A DNA stretch of 64,000 nucleotides from DAHUZL01 sp035533215 (GTDB lineage Bacteria; Chloroflexota; Dormibacteria; Aeolococcales; Bog-877): positions 62,001 to 126,000 of the forward strand of contig DATLUG010000029.1 of the NCBI GenBank assembly GCA_035533215.1, in the 5' to 3' direction. Shown here piece by piece: positions 18,555-27,899 of this stretch. A model generated the notes under the pieces. The model did no database searches, was not told where the DNA came from, and saw nothing but the letters and a program-made list of their open reading frames with translations. Position 1 is the stretch's first letter. Each line of letters opens with the position of its first letter. The position numbers and the translations under genes are program-made.

Positions 18555-19246
18555 GCGCGGGGGAGCGCCGGCGGCTGGCCATCCTCTTCGACATCGACGG
18601 CACCCTCATCATCAGCGGCGGCGCCGGGGCGGCGTCGTGGCGACTCGCGTTCGACGACCTCTACGGCATCCCCGCCGACATCGGCGCGTTCACCGACACC
18701 GGCATGACCGACCCCGAGGTGGGACGCAAGACCTTCGAGGCGGTGCTGCACCGCGATCCCGAGGGGGCCGAGTTCGCCACGCTGCTGGAGCGCCGTCTCT
18801 TCCACCTCCGCCAGACGGTGGCGGCGTCGGAGGCGTACCGGGTCCTCGACGGCGTCGCCGAGCTCCTGCCCGACCTGATCGCGAAGGGCTACCTCCTGGG
18901 TCTCGTCACCGGCAACCTGGAGGCCGCCGCCCACATCAAGCTGCACCGCGGCACCCTCAACCGGTACTTCGCCTTCGGCGGCTACGGCTCGGACTCCAGC
19001 GACCGGGCCGAGGTCACCAGGACCGCGCTGCGCCGGGCGTCGCTGGTCTACGGCGAGGAGCTGGACCCGGGGCGCTGCCTCGTGGTGGGCGACACCCCCC
19101 ACGACGCCGACGCGGCCCACGCCGCGGGCGTCGCCTGCGTGGGCGTCGCCAGCCACACCTTCGACGCCGAGCAGCTGCGCGCGAGCAAGGCCGACTGGGT
19201 CATCGAGTCGCTGGCCGTCGGCCTGCCCGAGGCGGCGCTGGGGTGA
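18551..19246 (+). CDS. HAD-superfamily hydrolase (phosphatase)
   Basis: A 231-residue HAD phosphatase with motif I FDIDGTL (nucleophile Asp at about residue 14), motif II VTGN, a Lys in HIKLHRG and motif IV VGDTPHDADAA. A helical cap (about residues 25-95) places it in the phosphoglycolate-phosphatase-like subfamily I. The ATG overlaps the gnd stop (ATGA), so the two are made together. Hydrolysis of a sugar phosphate is a reasonable guess from that pairing; the substrate is not shown. Confidence 0.88.
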   Translation: MSAGERRRLAILFDIDGTLIISGGAGAASWRLAFDDLYGIPADIGAFTDTGMTDPEVGRKTFEAVLHRDPEGAEFATLLERRLFHLRQTVAASEAYRVLDGVAELLPDLIAKGYLLGLVTGNLEAAAHIKLHRGTLNRYFAFGGYGSDSSDRAEVTRTALRRASLVYGEELDPGRCLVVGDTPHDADAAHAAGVACVGVASHTFDAEQLRASKADWVIESLAVGLPEAALG

Positions 19247-19409
19247 GGGGGCTGGCCGGGGCACCGACCGCGTCCGCCTGCCGCGGCCCCCGGGGGGCGG
19301 CTCACCCGCTCGTCGGGCCGACCCTGCCGGTGGAGCGTCGGCCGGCGCTCGGCAGGGAGTCGCGGTGGGGCCGGGCCGGAGCGGGGCCCCTCGAGGCCGG
19401 AGGGTGACG

Positions 19410-20354
19410 GTGGCGGATCGTCCGGCGCAGGGGAGCCACCGGCCCCTCCCCCCATCGGGCGAGCAGTTCGAGATCCGATGGGGCGACCAGCGCGCCACCA
19501 TCGTCGAGGTCGGCGGCGGGGTGCGGGCGTACACGGTGGGGGATCGCGCCGTCCTCGACCCCTACCCGCTGGAGTCGATGTGCGATGGCGCCCACGGCGC
19601 CCCGCTGATCCCCTGGCCGAACCGCCTCGCCGATGGCGCCTACCGGTTCGACGGCGTCGATCACCAGGTCGCGCTCACCGAGCCGGGCAAGCGCAACGCC
19701 ATCCACGGCTTCCTGCGCTGGCGGTCGTGGCAGGCCCGCCAGCGGGGGCCGGCGCGGGTCGTCATGGGCACCCGCCTCTACCCGCTGATGGGCTACCCCT
19801 TCACCCTCGAGGTCCTGGTGGCGTACCAGCTGGGCCCGGGCGGGCTGGCGGTGACCACCACCGCCACCAACCTCGGCGAGCGGGCCTGTCCGTACGGAGC
19901 CGGCCAGCACCCGTACCTCTCGCCGGGCCAGGGCCCGATCGATGCCTGCACGCTCCAGCTCGACGCCCGGACCCGCATCCTCACCGACAGCGCGCGCCAG
20001 CTGCCCACGGGACGGGAGCCGGTGGCGGCCACCCGGTACGACTTCCGCGCTGGCCAGCGCCTGGGCGACCTCCGGGTGGACTTCGCCTTCACCGACCTTG
20101 CCCGCGACCAGGATGGACGGGCCTGGGCCAGGCTCTCCGCACCCGACGGGCGGCGGGCCGAGCTGTGGGTGGACGAGACCTACCCGGTCCTCGAGCTCTA
20201 CACCGGGGACACCCTGGCGCCGGCCCGCCGGCGACTGGGCCTCGGCGCCGAGCCGATGACCTGTCCGCCCAACGGCCTCCAGAGCGGGGAGGGGGTGATT
20301 CGGCTGGAGCCGGGCCAGGCCGTCACCACCACCTGGGGCGCACGCCTGCGGTGA
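19410..20354 (+). CDS. Aldose 1-epimerase family protein
   Basis: A 314-residue galactose mutarotase-like protein that interconverts alpha and beta sugar anomers. Family residues include PLIPWPNRLADGAY, the catalytic His in NAIHGF, the second His in GAGQHPYL, and the late Glu in LELYTGD. GGAGG six bases before GTG 19410 supports this start; GTGs at 19404 and 19365 are alternatives. It precedes the debranching enzyme gene by 61 bases on the same strand, and a hairpin sits in between. The pair suggests release and handling of glucose from alpha-glucans. Confidence 0.88.
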   Translation: MADRPAQGSHRPLPPSGEQFEIRWGDQRATIVEVGGGVRAYTVGDRAVLDPYPLESMCDGAHGAPLIPWPNRLADGAYRFDGVDHQVALTEPGKRNAIHGFLRWRSWQARQRGPARVVMGTRLYPLMGYPFTLEVLVAYQLGPGGLAVTTTATNLGERACPYGAGQHPYLSPGQGPIDACTLQLDARTRILTDSARQLPTGREPVAATRYDFRAGQRLGDLRVDFAFTDLARDQDGRAWARLSAPDGRRAELWVDETYPVLELYTGDTLAPARRRLGLGAEPMTCPPNGLQSGEGVIRLEPGQAVTTTWGARLR

Positions 20355-20381
20355 GGCGCCGCCGCCGCCGCCGGCTGCGCC

Positions 20382-20412
20382 GGGCCCTCCCCCCAGGGTA
20401 GGGAGGGGGCCA
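20382..20412 (+). promoter_or_regulatory. Hairpin overlapping the ribosome site of the debranching-enzyme gene
   Basis: GGCCCTCCC can pair with GGGAGGGGGCC around CCCAGGGTA. The 3' arm contains the GGGAGGGGG that serves as the Shine-Dalgarno for ATG 20416, so a closed hairpin would hide it. Confidence 0.4.
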
Positions 20413-20415
20413 GCG

Positions 20416-22611
20416 ATGGAGGTCCCGGTCGGGCCGCCCACGGTGACGATCCACGCCGACGACGAGTTCGCCGTCTGCGAGCTGAACGCGGAGATGTCCA
20501 GCACCAAGGAGCAGGGCTACTTCGCGGCCGACACCCGCCTTGTGTCCGGCTACCGGCTCAAGCTGGGCCGGGCCCGTCCGGTGCTCTGCAACGCCGCCGC
20601 GATCGGCCGGCACGCGGCCCGCTTCGAGTTCACCAACCCGGCGCTCCTCGGGGCCCACGGCCAGGCGATCGTGCCCCAGTGCCTGCACCTGCGCCTCGAT
20701 CGGGCGATCGGCCACGGCCTCCACGAGGACTACGAGCTGACCAACTATTCCCGCGAGCCCGTGACCGTCGACCTGGAGGTGAGCCTGGAGTCCGACTTCG
20801 CCGACCTCTTCGACGTGAAGGGGCACCGGTCGATCCGCCGCGGCTGGCTGGGCAGCACCTGGAACGCCGGCCGGGGCCGCCTGCTCACCACCTACCGCAA
20901 CGGGGCGTTCACCCGGGGCCTCATCGTCGAGGTGGCCGACGCGGGCTCGCCGCCGGCGTTCGCCAACGGCGGGCTCCTGTTCCGGGTGGCGATCGATCCC
21001 CGCTGCTCCTGGCACACCTGCCTGCTGTGGCGGCCCGTCCTGGACGGCGCCGAGCCGGGCCGCCCGCCCCGGGCCTGCCACGACCTCGCCGGCCAGGGTG
21101 AGGCAGACCGCTTCCGCCGCGACTGGGTGTCGCGCACCACCAGGTACCTCACCGGCGACCCGGCGGTCGACGACACCGTCCGCCAGGCGGTGGAGGACCT
21201 CGCCGGGATGCGCATGCGCCGCCACGACGTCGCCGCCGCCGGTGGCGGGGAGCGCGACGCCGACGCCTGGGTGCCGGCGGCCGGGATCCCGTGGTTCGTC
21301 ACCCTGTTCGGCCGGGACGCCTTGACGGTGTCCTTCCAGACCCTGTCGCTCTCGCCCCGCTTCGCCCTGGGCAGCCTGCACGCCCTCGCCGCCCTCCAGG
21401 CCGACGCCACCGACGACCGCCGCGACATGCAACCGGGCAAGATCGAGCACGAGGTCCGCCACGGCGAGCTGGCGGCCCTCCACCTCATCCCCCACACGCC
21501 GTACTACGGGACCCACGAGGCGACTCCCCTGTTCGTCCTGGTGACGGCCCTGGCCTGGGGCTGGCACGGGAACCGCGTCGAGCTGGACCGGCTCCGCCCC
21601 CACGTCGAGCGCGCCCTCGGCTGGGTCGACACCGACGGTGACCTCGACGGTGACGGCCTGCAGGAGTACCGGACCCGGTCACCCCAGGGCTACTACAACC
21701 AGGGGTGGAAGGACGCCGGCGACGCGATCGTCGGAGCCGACGGCGAGCGCTCGAAGCTGCCCATCGCCCTCTGCGAGCACCAGGGCCTGGTGGCGGCGGC
21801 CAAGCGGGCGTGGGCCGACGTGCTGGAGACGGTCTACCAGGAGCGATCGGCCGCCACCCGCCTGCGCGACCAGGCCGATCGCCTGGTCGAGGCGATCGAG
21901 ACCCGCTTCTGGTGGGAGGAGGAGGGCACCTACTACCTCGGCCTGGACGGTGACAAGCGCCCGATCGACTCGGTCGCCTCCAACCCCGCCCACCTGCTGT
22001 GGCAGCGGGTGGTCCGACCCCAGCGGGCGGAGCGGGTGGCGCGCCGGCTGCTGGCTCCCGACATGTGGAGCGGGTGGGGGATCCGCACCCTCTCCGCCGC
22101 CCACCCCGCCTACAACCCCTTCTCCTACCAGCTCGGCTCGGTGTGGCCCCACGACAACGCCATCGCCGCCGCCGGCTTCCTCGCCTACGGGCTCGACGGC
22201 GAGGCGGCCCGGGTCGCCCGGGCGATCCTCGACGCCGCCGACCGGTTCGCCGCCCGCCGCCTGCCCGAGCTCTTCAGCGGCCTCAGCCGCGATCCGGACG
22301 GCTTCCCGGTCCAGTACCTCGGGGCCAACGTGCCCCAGGCGTGGGCCTCCGGAGCCGTGGTCCACCTGCTCGCCGCCCTCCTGGGGCTGGAGGCGGACGC
22401 CGCCGCCCACCGCCTGCGCCTGCGCCCCGCCCTCCCGGACTGGCTGCCCGAGGTCCGGCTGGAGCGGCTGGCGGTCGGGGAGGCGTCGCTGACCCTCACC
22501 GTGTCGCGGAGCGCGGACGGCACTCACCTGGTGCGGGTCGAGCATCGGCGGGGCCGGCTGGAGGTCGTGGTCGAGGAGGGACCGCGACCGGGCGCCGAGC
22601 GGAGCCGGTGA
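20416..22611 (+). CDS. Glycogen debranching enzyme, amylo-alpha-1,6-glucosidase type
   Basis: A 731-residue cytoplasmic enzyme. Residues 1-200 match the beta-sandwich N-terminal domain of bacterial debranching enzymes (ADTRLVSGY, YELTNYS). The (alpha/alpha)6 barrel of amylo-1,6-glucosidase follows, with WFVTLFGRDALTVSFQTL, YYNQGWKDAGDAI, SVWPHDNAIAA and LPELFSG. It would trim alpha-1,6 branches from glycogen or maltodextrin. The strong GGGAGGGGG before the ATG lies within a hairpin. It converges on the DedA fusion gene over a long inverted repeat. The aldose epimerase gene is its likely operon partner. Confidence 0.92.
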   Translation: MEVPVGPPTVTIHADDEFAVCELNAEMSSTKEQGYFAADTRLVSGYRLKLGRARPVLCNAAAIGRHAARFEFTNPALLGAHGQAIVPQCLHLRLDRAIGHGLHEDYELTNYSREPVTVDLEVSLESDFADLFDVKGHRSIRRGWLGSTWNAGRGRLLTTYRNGAFTRGLIVEVADAGSPPAFANGGLLFRVAIDPRCSWHTCLLWRPVLDGAEPGRPPRACHDLAGQGEADRFRRDWVSRTTRYLTGDPAVDDTVRQAVEDLAGMRMRRHDVAAAGGGERDADAWVPAAGIPWFVTLFGRDALTVSFQTLSLSPRFALGSLHALAALQADATDDRRDMQPGKIEHEVRHGELAALHLIPHTPYYGTHEATPLFVLVTALAWGWHGNRVELDRLRPHVERALGWVDTDGDLDGDGLQEYRTRSPQGYYNQGWKDAGDAIVGADGERSKLPIALCEHQGLVAAAKRAWADVLETVYQERSAATRLRDQADRLVEAIETRFWWEEEGTYYLGLDGDKRPIDSVASNPAHLLWQRVVRPQRAERVARRLLAPDMWSGWGIRTLSAAHPAYNPFSYQLGSVWPHDNAIAAAGFLAYGLDGEAARVARAILDAADRFAARRLPELFSGLSRDPDGFPVQYLGANVPQAWASGAVVHLLAALLGLEADAAAHRLRLRPALPDWLPEVRLERLAVGEASLTLTVSRSADGTHLVRVEHRRGRLEVVVEEGPRPGAERSR

Positions 22612-22628
22612 CACCGTCGGAGGCGCCC

Positions 22629-22684
22629 ACCGGCGCCGGCGTCGGCCGCGCCGGACCGGGCGATCAGCGGGCGCCGGCGCCGGT
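22629..22684. terminator. Bidirectional hairpin between convergent genes
   Basis: ACCGGCGCCGGCG (22629-22641) is perfectly complementary to CGCCGGCGCCGGT (22672-22684). The 3' arm reaches the first base of the stop codon of the minus-strand DedA fusion gene. No T-run follows. Confidence 0.5.
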
Positions 22685-23973
22685 CATCGCGGCGGCGATC
22701 CCGGGGCTGGCCGGCGCTCCGCCGGGGCAGCGGCCCCTGCCCGGCGGGGGCCGCCGTCCGGGTCGGGATCGAGGGGCGGACCGCCTCCCGGCGGCGCTGG
22801 CAGGGCGAAGATCTCGACGACCAGGGTGCGCGCCGGCTCGGCCACGGTGTACCGGCGCGGCACGGTGGCGGGGACGGTGACGACCAGGCCTGCCAGCGTC
22901 AGCTGCCCCAGCTGGTACACGACCTCCAGGGGGCCGACCCCGCTCGCCGCCGCCAGGCCGGCTGTGGTCTGCTCGCCGACCAGGAGGGCCCGGAGCAGCT
23001 CCAGCCGGGTGCCATCACCGAGCGCGCGCATGATGGCGAGGGTGGCGCGGAGGTCGGGGGGGCGCGCGGCCGGCGCCGCCGGCTGGACGCCGGCGGCGCC
23101 CCGACCTCCGCCGGCGGTGGCGCCGCGGGGGAGGTACTGGGACCGCAGCAGCGACTCGCCGATGGTGGCCCCGACCCCGCTGCGGGTCACCACCAGGTAG
23201 CAGACCGCGATCACGGAGACGATCACCAGACCGTCGGCCCAGCTGGCGAGGAGGTCGATCCCGGTGAGGCGGCGGGCCACCGCCAGGATGCCGGCCACGA
23301 TGCTGGCGACGACGCCGATGTCGATCGTGAGGGCGAGGGCGATCCGGATCCCGGCGGGGACCCGGATCAGCGGCCCGCCGCCGGCATCCGGCGCCCGGCG
23401 GATGACGAGGTAGCCGCCCACCCCGATCACGATCAGGATGATCCCCTGCACCGTGAGCCGCTCCAGCCGTCCCAGGAAATGCTCGATGGGCACCCCCACC
23501 ACCGCCCCCAGGACCACGAACGCGATCTCCCACACCGCGATGGCGGGCAGGACGGCGAAGAGGAAGGTCCGCCGGTCGACCCCCAGCGCTCCCGCCAGCA
23601 GGGTGGTGTAGATGCGCATCCCCGGGACCAGCCGCGAGAGCGCGAGCCCGGGGATGCCGGCGCCTCGGACCCGGTTCGAGGCCCTGGTCAGGCGGGCCGT
23701 CTGATGGAGGCGAGCGGCGAGCTCGGTCAGACCGTGCTCACCCACCAGCCGGGCCCAGCTGTAGCCGACCAGGGTCCCGGCGACGCAGGCGGCGAAGGCC
23801 ACGGGCACGAACAGGTAGGGATCGAGGCCGCCGGACGCGATCAGCAGGCCGGCGGCCAGGCAGGTGAGCTCACCGGGTGCGAACGGCAGCGGCACGCCCG
23901 CCTCCTCGGTGAAGAGCAGGCTGCAGAGCAGGGCCAGAGCGACCCCGCCGTGCAGACCCTGCAGGAAGGTCAT
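22684..23973 (-). CDS. DedA-family membrane protein fused to an RDD-like segment and a winged-helix domain
   Basis: A 429-residue protein with three parts. Residues 1-195 are a DedA/SNARE-associated membrane domain: FTEEAGVPLPFAPGE and SRLVPGMRIYTTLLAG are the two family hallmarks. Residues 205-280 contain two further helices and a GATIGESLLRSQYL tail like RDD proteins. Residues 308-375 form an ArsR-like winged helix (LRATLAIMRALGDGTRLELLRALL, then a YQLGQLTLAGLVV recognition half). The remainder is a proline-rich tail. DedA proteins scramble or flip lipids. A DNA-binding domain on such a protein would give a membrane-tethered regulator, which is inference. The ATG at 23973 has only a weak ribosome site; an upstream start would add 14 residues. 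Confidence 0.8.
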   Translation of the reverse strand: MTFLQGLHGGVALALLCSLLFTEEAGVPLPFAPGELTCLAAGLLIASGGLDPYLFVPVAFAACVAGTLVGYSWARLVGEHGLTELAARLHQTARLTRASNRVRGAGIPGLALSRLVPGMRIYTTLLAGALGVDRRTFLFAVLPAIAVWEIAFVVLGAVVGVPIEHFLGRLERLTVQGIILIVIGVGGYLVIRRAPDAGGGPLIRVPAGIRIALALTIDIGVVASIVAGILAVARRLTGIDLLASWADGLVIVSVIAVCYLVVTRSGVGATIGESLLRSQYLPRGATAGGGRGAAGVQPAAPAARPPDLRATLAIMRALGDGTRLELLRALLVGEQTTAGLAAASGVGPLEVVYQLGQLTLAGLVVTVPATVPRRYTVAEPARTLVVEIFALPAPPGGGPPLDPDPDGGPRRAGAAAPAERRPAPGSPPR

Positions 23974-24096
23974 GACGCCGGCAGCGGGCGGACGGGCGCA
24001 CCCCAGCGGCGCCACCGCGCCGCGCTGGGGCCCCCGCCGGGCCCGCCACCCAGCCGGCCGGCCGCCGCCGAGAGGCGCCGGCCAGCGGTCTCGCGC

Positions 24097-24759
24097 TCAG
24101 CCACCAACCGCACCGCCCTGACCTCCGTCCTCGGCCGAACCGTCGACGCCCCCCTCCAGCGGGAGCGCCCGGGCCGCCGGCGCGCCATCGTAGACGAGGT
24201 GGCCGTGCGGCCCCACCCGGACGCCGGCGGTGACCCCGTGTTCCGGACGGCCGCCGCCGGGCATCAGATGCTGCACCGCGGCGCCGCCCAGCAGGACGGC
24301 CGCATCGGCCACCAGCCGGCGGTGGCATCGCCACCAGAGGGTCTCCGCGCACATCACCGCCACCCGCCGCTCCCGGGCCTGCTGCAGCAGCTGCCGGAGC
24401 GCGGCGGTGAAGGCGGCGGTCTCCATGTAGTCCGCGTACGCCCGGAACGCCGGGTGCCGGAGGGCGACGTTGGCCGAGCTCGGGACGCCGGTGCGAAAGC
24501 CGCCCAGGGCCGGCTCCCAGCCGTAGCCGATCCCAGCCGGCGGCAGCCAGGCGGCCATCTCATGTCGCCCGAACTGGGGATGGTGGCGACTCGCCGGAAC
24601 CGATCGGATGTCGACCAGGTCGGTCACGCCCGCCCCTCGCAGCCGCTCCACCAGCTGGTCGCTGGAGGCGGTGCCGTGGCCCACCGTCAGGAGCAGCGGC
24701 CCCGTCGCCAGCTGACGCCTCCACCCGGGGGCCGCCGCTGGACCGCCACCACCATCCAC
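24097..24759 (-). CDS. DUF488 family protein
   Basis: A 220-residue member of DUF488, a family of small soluble proteins of unknown function. The hallmarks are LLTVGHGTASSDQLVERL, LVDIRSVPASRHHPQF and the cysteine-containing CAETLWWRCHRRLVAD. The paired cysteines in the last motif are typical and may bind metal. It starts 18 bases after the SDR stop on the same strand and ends the pgi-SDR-DUF488 operon. The last 50 residues are glycine-rich and poorly conserved. Confidence 0.82.
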   Translation of the reverse strand: MDGGGGPAAAPGWRRQLATGPLLLTVGHGTASSDQLVERLRGAGVTDLVDIRSVPASRHHPQFGRHEMAAWLPPAGIGYGWEPALGGFRTGVPSSANVALRHPAFRAYADYMETAAFTAALRQLLQQARERRVAVMCAETLWWRCHRRLVADAAVLLGGAAVQHLMPGGGRPEHGVTAGVRVGPHGHLVYDGAPAARALPLEGGVDGSAEDGGQGGAVGG

Positions 24760-24777
24760 GGGACCCGACCCCGGCGC

Positions 24778-25548
24778 TCAGACGAACTTGGGGTACAGCG
24801 ACATGCCCCCGTCGACCACGATGGTGGTCCCGGTGACGTAGTCGGCCTCGCGGCTGGCCGCCCACACCACCGCCGCGGCGATCTGCTCGGGGTCACCCAT
24901 GTGGCCGAGGGGGATCTCGGACTCGACCGCGTGCATGGCCTCGGGGTCGTCCAGGACGAAGCGGTTGATGGGGGTGGCGATGGCGCCGGGGGCGATGCTG
25001 ACAACGCGGATCTTGTGGTCCGCCAGCTCCCGGGCTGCGGTCTGGGTGAGCAGCTTCATGCCGCCCTTGCTGGCGCAGTAGTGGGCGAAGCCCGGCCAGG
25101 GGATGAACTCGTGCACGCTCGACATGTTGACCACCACCCCGCCCCCGGAGGCCGCCATCACCTTGCCCGCCTCTCGCAGGCAGAGGAAGGCCCCGGTCAG
25201 GTTGGTCTGGATCACCGCGTTCCAGAGGTCCAGCGGCATCTCCAGCAGCGGCGCCTGCTTCTCGATGCCGGCGTTGTTGACCAGCAGATCGAGGCCGCCG
25301 AGGGCCTCGGTCGCCCGCGCCACCATCGCCACCACCTCGGTCTCGCGACCCACGTCGGCCCGGATCGCCAGCCCCTTCACCCCGGCCCGGGTGACGGCGT
25401 CGACCACCGCCTCGGCGTCGCCGGCCTCCTGCTCGGAGTAGTAGTTGACGCACACGCTGGCCCCCTCGCGGGCCAGCCGCTCGGCGGTGGCCTTGCCGAT
25501 CCCGCTCGAGCCCCCGGTGACGATGGCCCTGCGCCCCTGCAGCAGCAT
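24778..25548 (-). CDS. SDR-family oxidoreductase, glucose 1-dehydrogenase-like
   Basis: A 256-residue classical short-chain dehydrogenase. The cofactor motif is VTGGSSGIGKA, NNAG follows, and the catalytic set is Ser in NMSSVHEF and Tyr-x3-Lys in HYCASKGG. The end TGTTIVVDGGMSLYP is typical of Bacillus-type glucose 1-dehydrogenases. It would oxidise a sugar or alcohol with NAD(P). GGGAGGGA precedes ATG 25548. Only 41 bases separate it from pgi, which favours a role in glucose metabolism, but family members vary widely in substrate. Confidence 0.88.
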   Translation of the reverse strand: MLLQGRRAIVTGGSSGIGKATAERLAREGASVCVNYYSEQEAGDAEAVVDAVTRAGVKGLAIRADVGRETEVVAMVARATEALGGLDLLVNNAGIEKQAPLLEMPLDLWNAVIQTNLTGAFLCLREAGKVMAASGGGVVVNMSSVHEFIPWPGFAHYCASKGGMKLLTQTAARELADHKIRVVSIAPGAIATPINRFVLDDPEAMHAVESEIPLGHMGDPEQIAAAVVWAASREADYVTGTTIVVDGGMSLYPKFV

Positions 25549-25589
25549 CCGTGTCCCTCCCTGGTCGCGGTCGGCGGTCGGCGGCCGGC

Positions 25590-27242
25590 TCATGATGCGG
25601 CTCGGCCCCGCCTCGCCCGGTAGCGGCGGATGAGGGCGTCGGTCGAGCTGTCGTGGCTGAGGTCCGGGGCCGGCCCCGCGCCCAGCTCCGGCTCGATCGC
25701 GTCGGCCAGGACCTTGCCCAGCTCGACCCCCCACTGGTCGAAGGAGTCGATCCCCCAGACCGCCCCCTCGGTGAACACCCGGTGCTCGTAGAGGGCGATC
25801 AGCTTGCCCAGGCTCTCCGGGGTCAGACGGTCGAGCACGATGGTGGTGGTCGGCCGGTTGCCGTCGCACACCCGGTGCGGGATCTCGGCCTCGGGGCTGC
25901 CGGCCCGGGCCAGGGCCGCCGCGTCCCGCCCGAAGGCCAGGGCCTCCGCCTGGGCCAGCATGTTGGCCATCAGCAGGTCGTGGTGCTGGCCCAGCTCCTC
26001 CACCGGCTCCCAGAACCCGATGAACTCGACCGGCACCAGCTTGGTGCCCTGGTGCAGGAGCTGGTAGAAGGCGTGCTGGCCATTGGTTCCCGACTGGCCC
26101 CAGACGATGGGGGCGGTCTGGCAGTCGACCGGCCGGCCGGCACGGTCCACCCGCTTGCCGTTGGACTCCATCTCCAGCTGCTGGAGGTAGGCCGGCAGCG
26201 ACCAGAGATAGGCGCTGTAGGGGAGGACCGCCGCGGTCTGGGCGCCCAGGAAGTCGTTGTACCAGACCGACAAGAGGGCCAGCAGCACCGGGAGGTTGGT
26301 GCGGAAGGGGGCGCTGCGGAAGTGCTCGTCGATGGCGTGGAGGCCCGCCAGCATCTCCTCGAACCGCGCCGGCCCGATGGCGACCATGAGCGACAGCCCG
26401 ACGGCCGAGTCGTACGAGTACCGGCCCCCCACCCAGTCCCAGAACTCGAACATGTTGGTGGGGTCGATGCCGAACTCGGCCACCCCTTTGGCGTTGGTGG
26501 ACACCGCGACGAAGTGGCGGGCCACCGCCGCGCGGTCGGGGCCCAGGCCGGCGAGGAGCCAGTCCCGCGCCGAGGCGGCGTTGATCAGGGTCTCCTGGGT
26601 GTGCCAGCTCTTGGAGCACACGATGAACAGGGTCTCGGCGGGGTCCAGGTCCCGGGTGGCCTCGATCAGGGCGGCACCGTCGATGTTGGACACGAAGCGG
26701 AACACCCGGTCCCGCTGGCTGTAGGCACGGAGCGCCTCGTAGGCCATCGCCGGCCCCAGGTCGGAGCCCCCGATGCCGATGTTCACCACGGTGCGGATGG
26801 GCCGTCCGGTGTGGCCCCGCCACGAGCCCGACCGCACCGCCTCGGCGAAGCTCGCCATGCGGTCCAGCACCGCGTGGACCCCGACCGCCACGTCGGTGCC
26901 GTCGACCATGATCGAGGTGCCCCGGGGCGCCCGCAGGGCGACGTGGAGCACGGCCCGGCCTTCCGAGGTGTTGATCTTCTCCCCCGCGAACATGGCATCG
27001 ATGCGCTCTCGCAGCCCGCACTGGTCGGCGAGCTCGACCAACGTCCCCAGGATGTCGTCGGTGACAAGGTTCTTGGAGTAGTCGAGGTAGACCCCGCACG
27101 CCTCGGCGGTGAGCCGAGCCCCCCGCTCCGGGTCGATCTGGAACAGTTGGGCCAGGCGGAGATCGCCGGCCCGGGCGGCGTGGCCCTCCAGCGCCGCCCA
27201 GGCGGGGTGGCGGCGGGCCGGCAGCGGATCCGCTTGGGTCAT
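25590..27242 (-). CDS. pgi: Glucose-6-phosphate isomerase
   Basis: A 550-residue enzyme interconverting glucose 6-phosphate and fructose 6-phosphate. Signatures include VVNIGIGGSDLGP, VCSKSWHTQETL (phosphate loop; the common form is SKTFTTxET), the catalytic Glu in WGQSGTNGQHAFYQLLHQG and the C-terminal Lys in GLxFDQWGVELGK (here IDSFDQWGVELGK). It is the first gene of an operon with the SDR and DUF488 genes. The ATG at 27242 was chosen because conserved sequence begins about 10 residues later; the frame continues upstream without relatives. Confidence 0.95.
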   Translation of the reverse strand: MTQADPLPARRHPAWAALEGHAARAGDLRLAQLFQIDPERGARLTAEACGVYLDYSKNLVTDDILGTLVELADQCGLRERIDAMFAGEKINTSEGRAVLHVALRAPRGTSIMVDGTDVAVGVHAVLDRMASFAEAVRSGSWRGHTGRPIRTVVNIGIGGSDLGPAMAYEALRAYSQRDRVFRFVSNIDGAALIEATRDLDPAETLFIVCSKSWHTQETLINAASARDWLLAGLGPDRAAVARHFVAVSTNAKGVAEFGIDPTNMFEFWDWVGGRYSYDSAVGLSLMVAIGPARFEEMLAGLHAIDEHFRSAPFRTNLPVLLALLSVWYNDFLGAQTAAVLPYSAYLWSLPAYLQQLEMESNGKRVDRAGRPVDCQTAPIVWGQSGTNGQHAFYQLLHQGTKLVPVEFIGFWEPVEELGQHHDLLMANMLAQAEALAFGRDAAALARAGSPEAEIPHRVCDGNRPTTTIVLDRLTPESLGKLIALYEHRVFTEGAVWGIDSFDQWGVELGKVLADAIEPELGAGPAPDLSHDSSTDALIRRYRARRGRAAS

Positions 27243-27899
27243 GCGCGCCCCCCGGGCACCGCGGCGGGACGGGCCGGTCGGGGCCCGGGGCGCTCGGCTG
27301 AGCCCGCCCGCCGGCGCCCGCGCGGTGCGGGCCCGCCCCCCGCGCCCGGGCGCTGCGGGCGGTGCGGCCCCGTCCGGCTGCCCCCGGGCCGGGAGGGGGC
27401 GGTGGCGTGCCGGTGGGGCGGGCCGGGGGCGGCCGCGACCGGGCCCAGGCGATCCCAGCGGCCCGCGGTTCGAGCGACCATCAGCTCCCGTGCTCTCGGC
27501 GGCGTCGTCGGAGGGCGCCCAGCCAGGCCTCCAGGGTACCGCCCGCAGGGGACGCCGGCCACCGCCGCGGCGGTGGCGATCGCAGCGCGGCCGGCGGCCT
27601 GACCCCGCTCCCGGGACTGGGCCGGCCCGGGCTGGGCTCCCGTCGGCGGCGTCCACCAAAGCGACCGCCGCCCATCGCTGCCGGGTCCGGCGGTCCTCGG
27701 TCCCCCCGGCGGGCCGAGCCCTCGGGACCAGAGCCTGGCCGCCTTTAGACGGTGCTCACGGCGGGCGCGTCCCGGTGGCTCGCTCCCGGCCCCGCCTCTG
27801 GCGTCGCCGCGTTTGACATGGGCGCCAACCGGGCAACATCACAAGAGGGCGCCGATGACAGGCGACGGAGGGGCAGCCGGTAACGCAGGAGGTAGAGCC
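27243..27899. other. 657-base divergent spacer between pgi and hsp20
   Basis: No gene was supported here. Open frames in it lack relatives and good starts. The right end holds the hsp20 promoter region and its GGAGGT ribosome site. Nothing resembling CIRCE, HAIR or a tRNA was seen. Confidence 0.5.
27813..27841 (+). promoter_or_regulatory. Possible hsp20 promoter, TTGACA with weak -10
   Basis: TTGACA at 27813-27818 is followed after 17 bases by ACATCA, a poor -10. It lies about 60 bases before the hsp20 start. Confidence 0.35.

Noticed and set aside
27243..27899. Possible tRNA or small RNA in the long pgi-hsp20 spacer (GGTTCGAGCGA near 27470)
   Set aside because: No cloverleaf stems could be matched around the T-loop-like bases.
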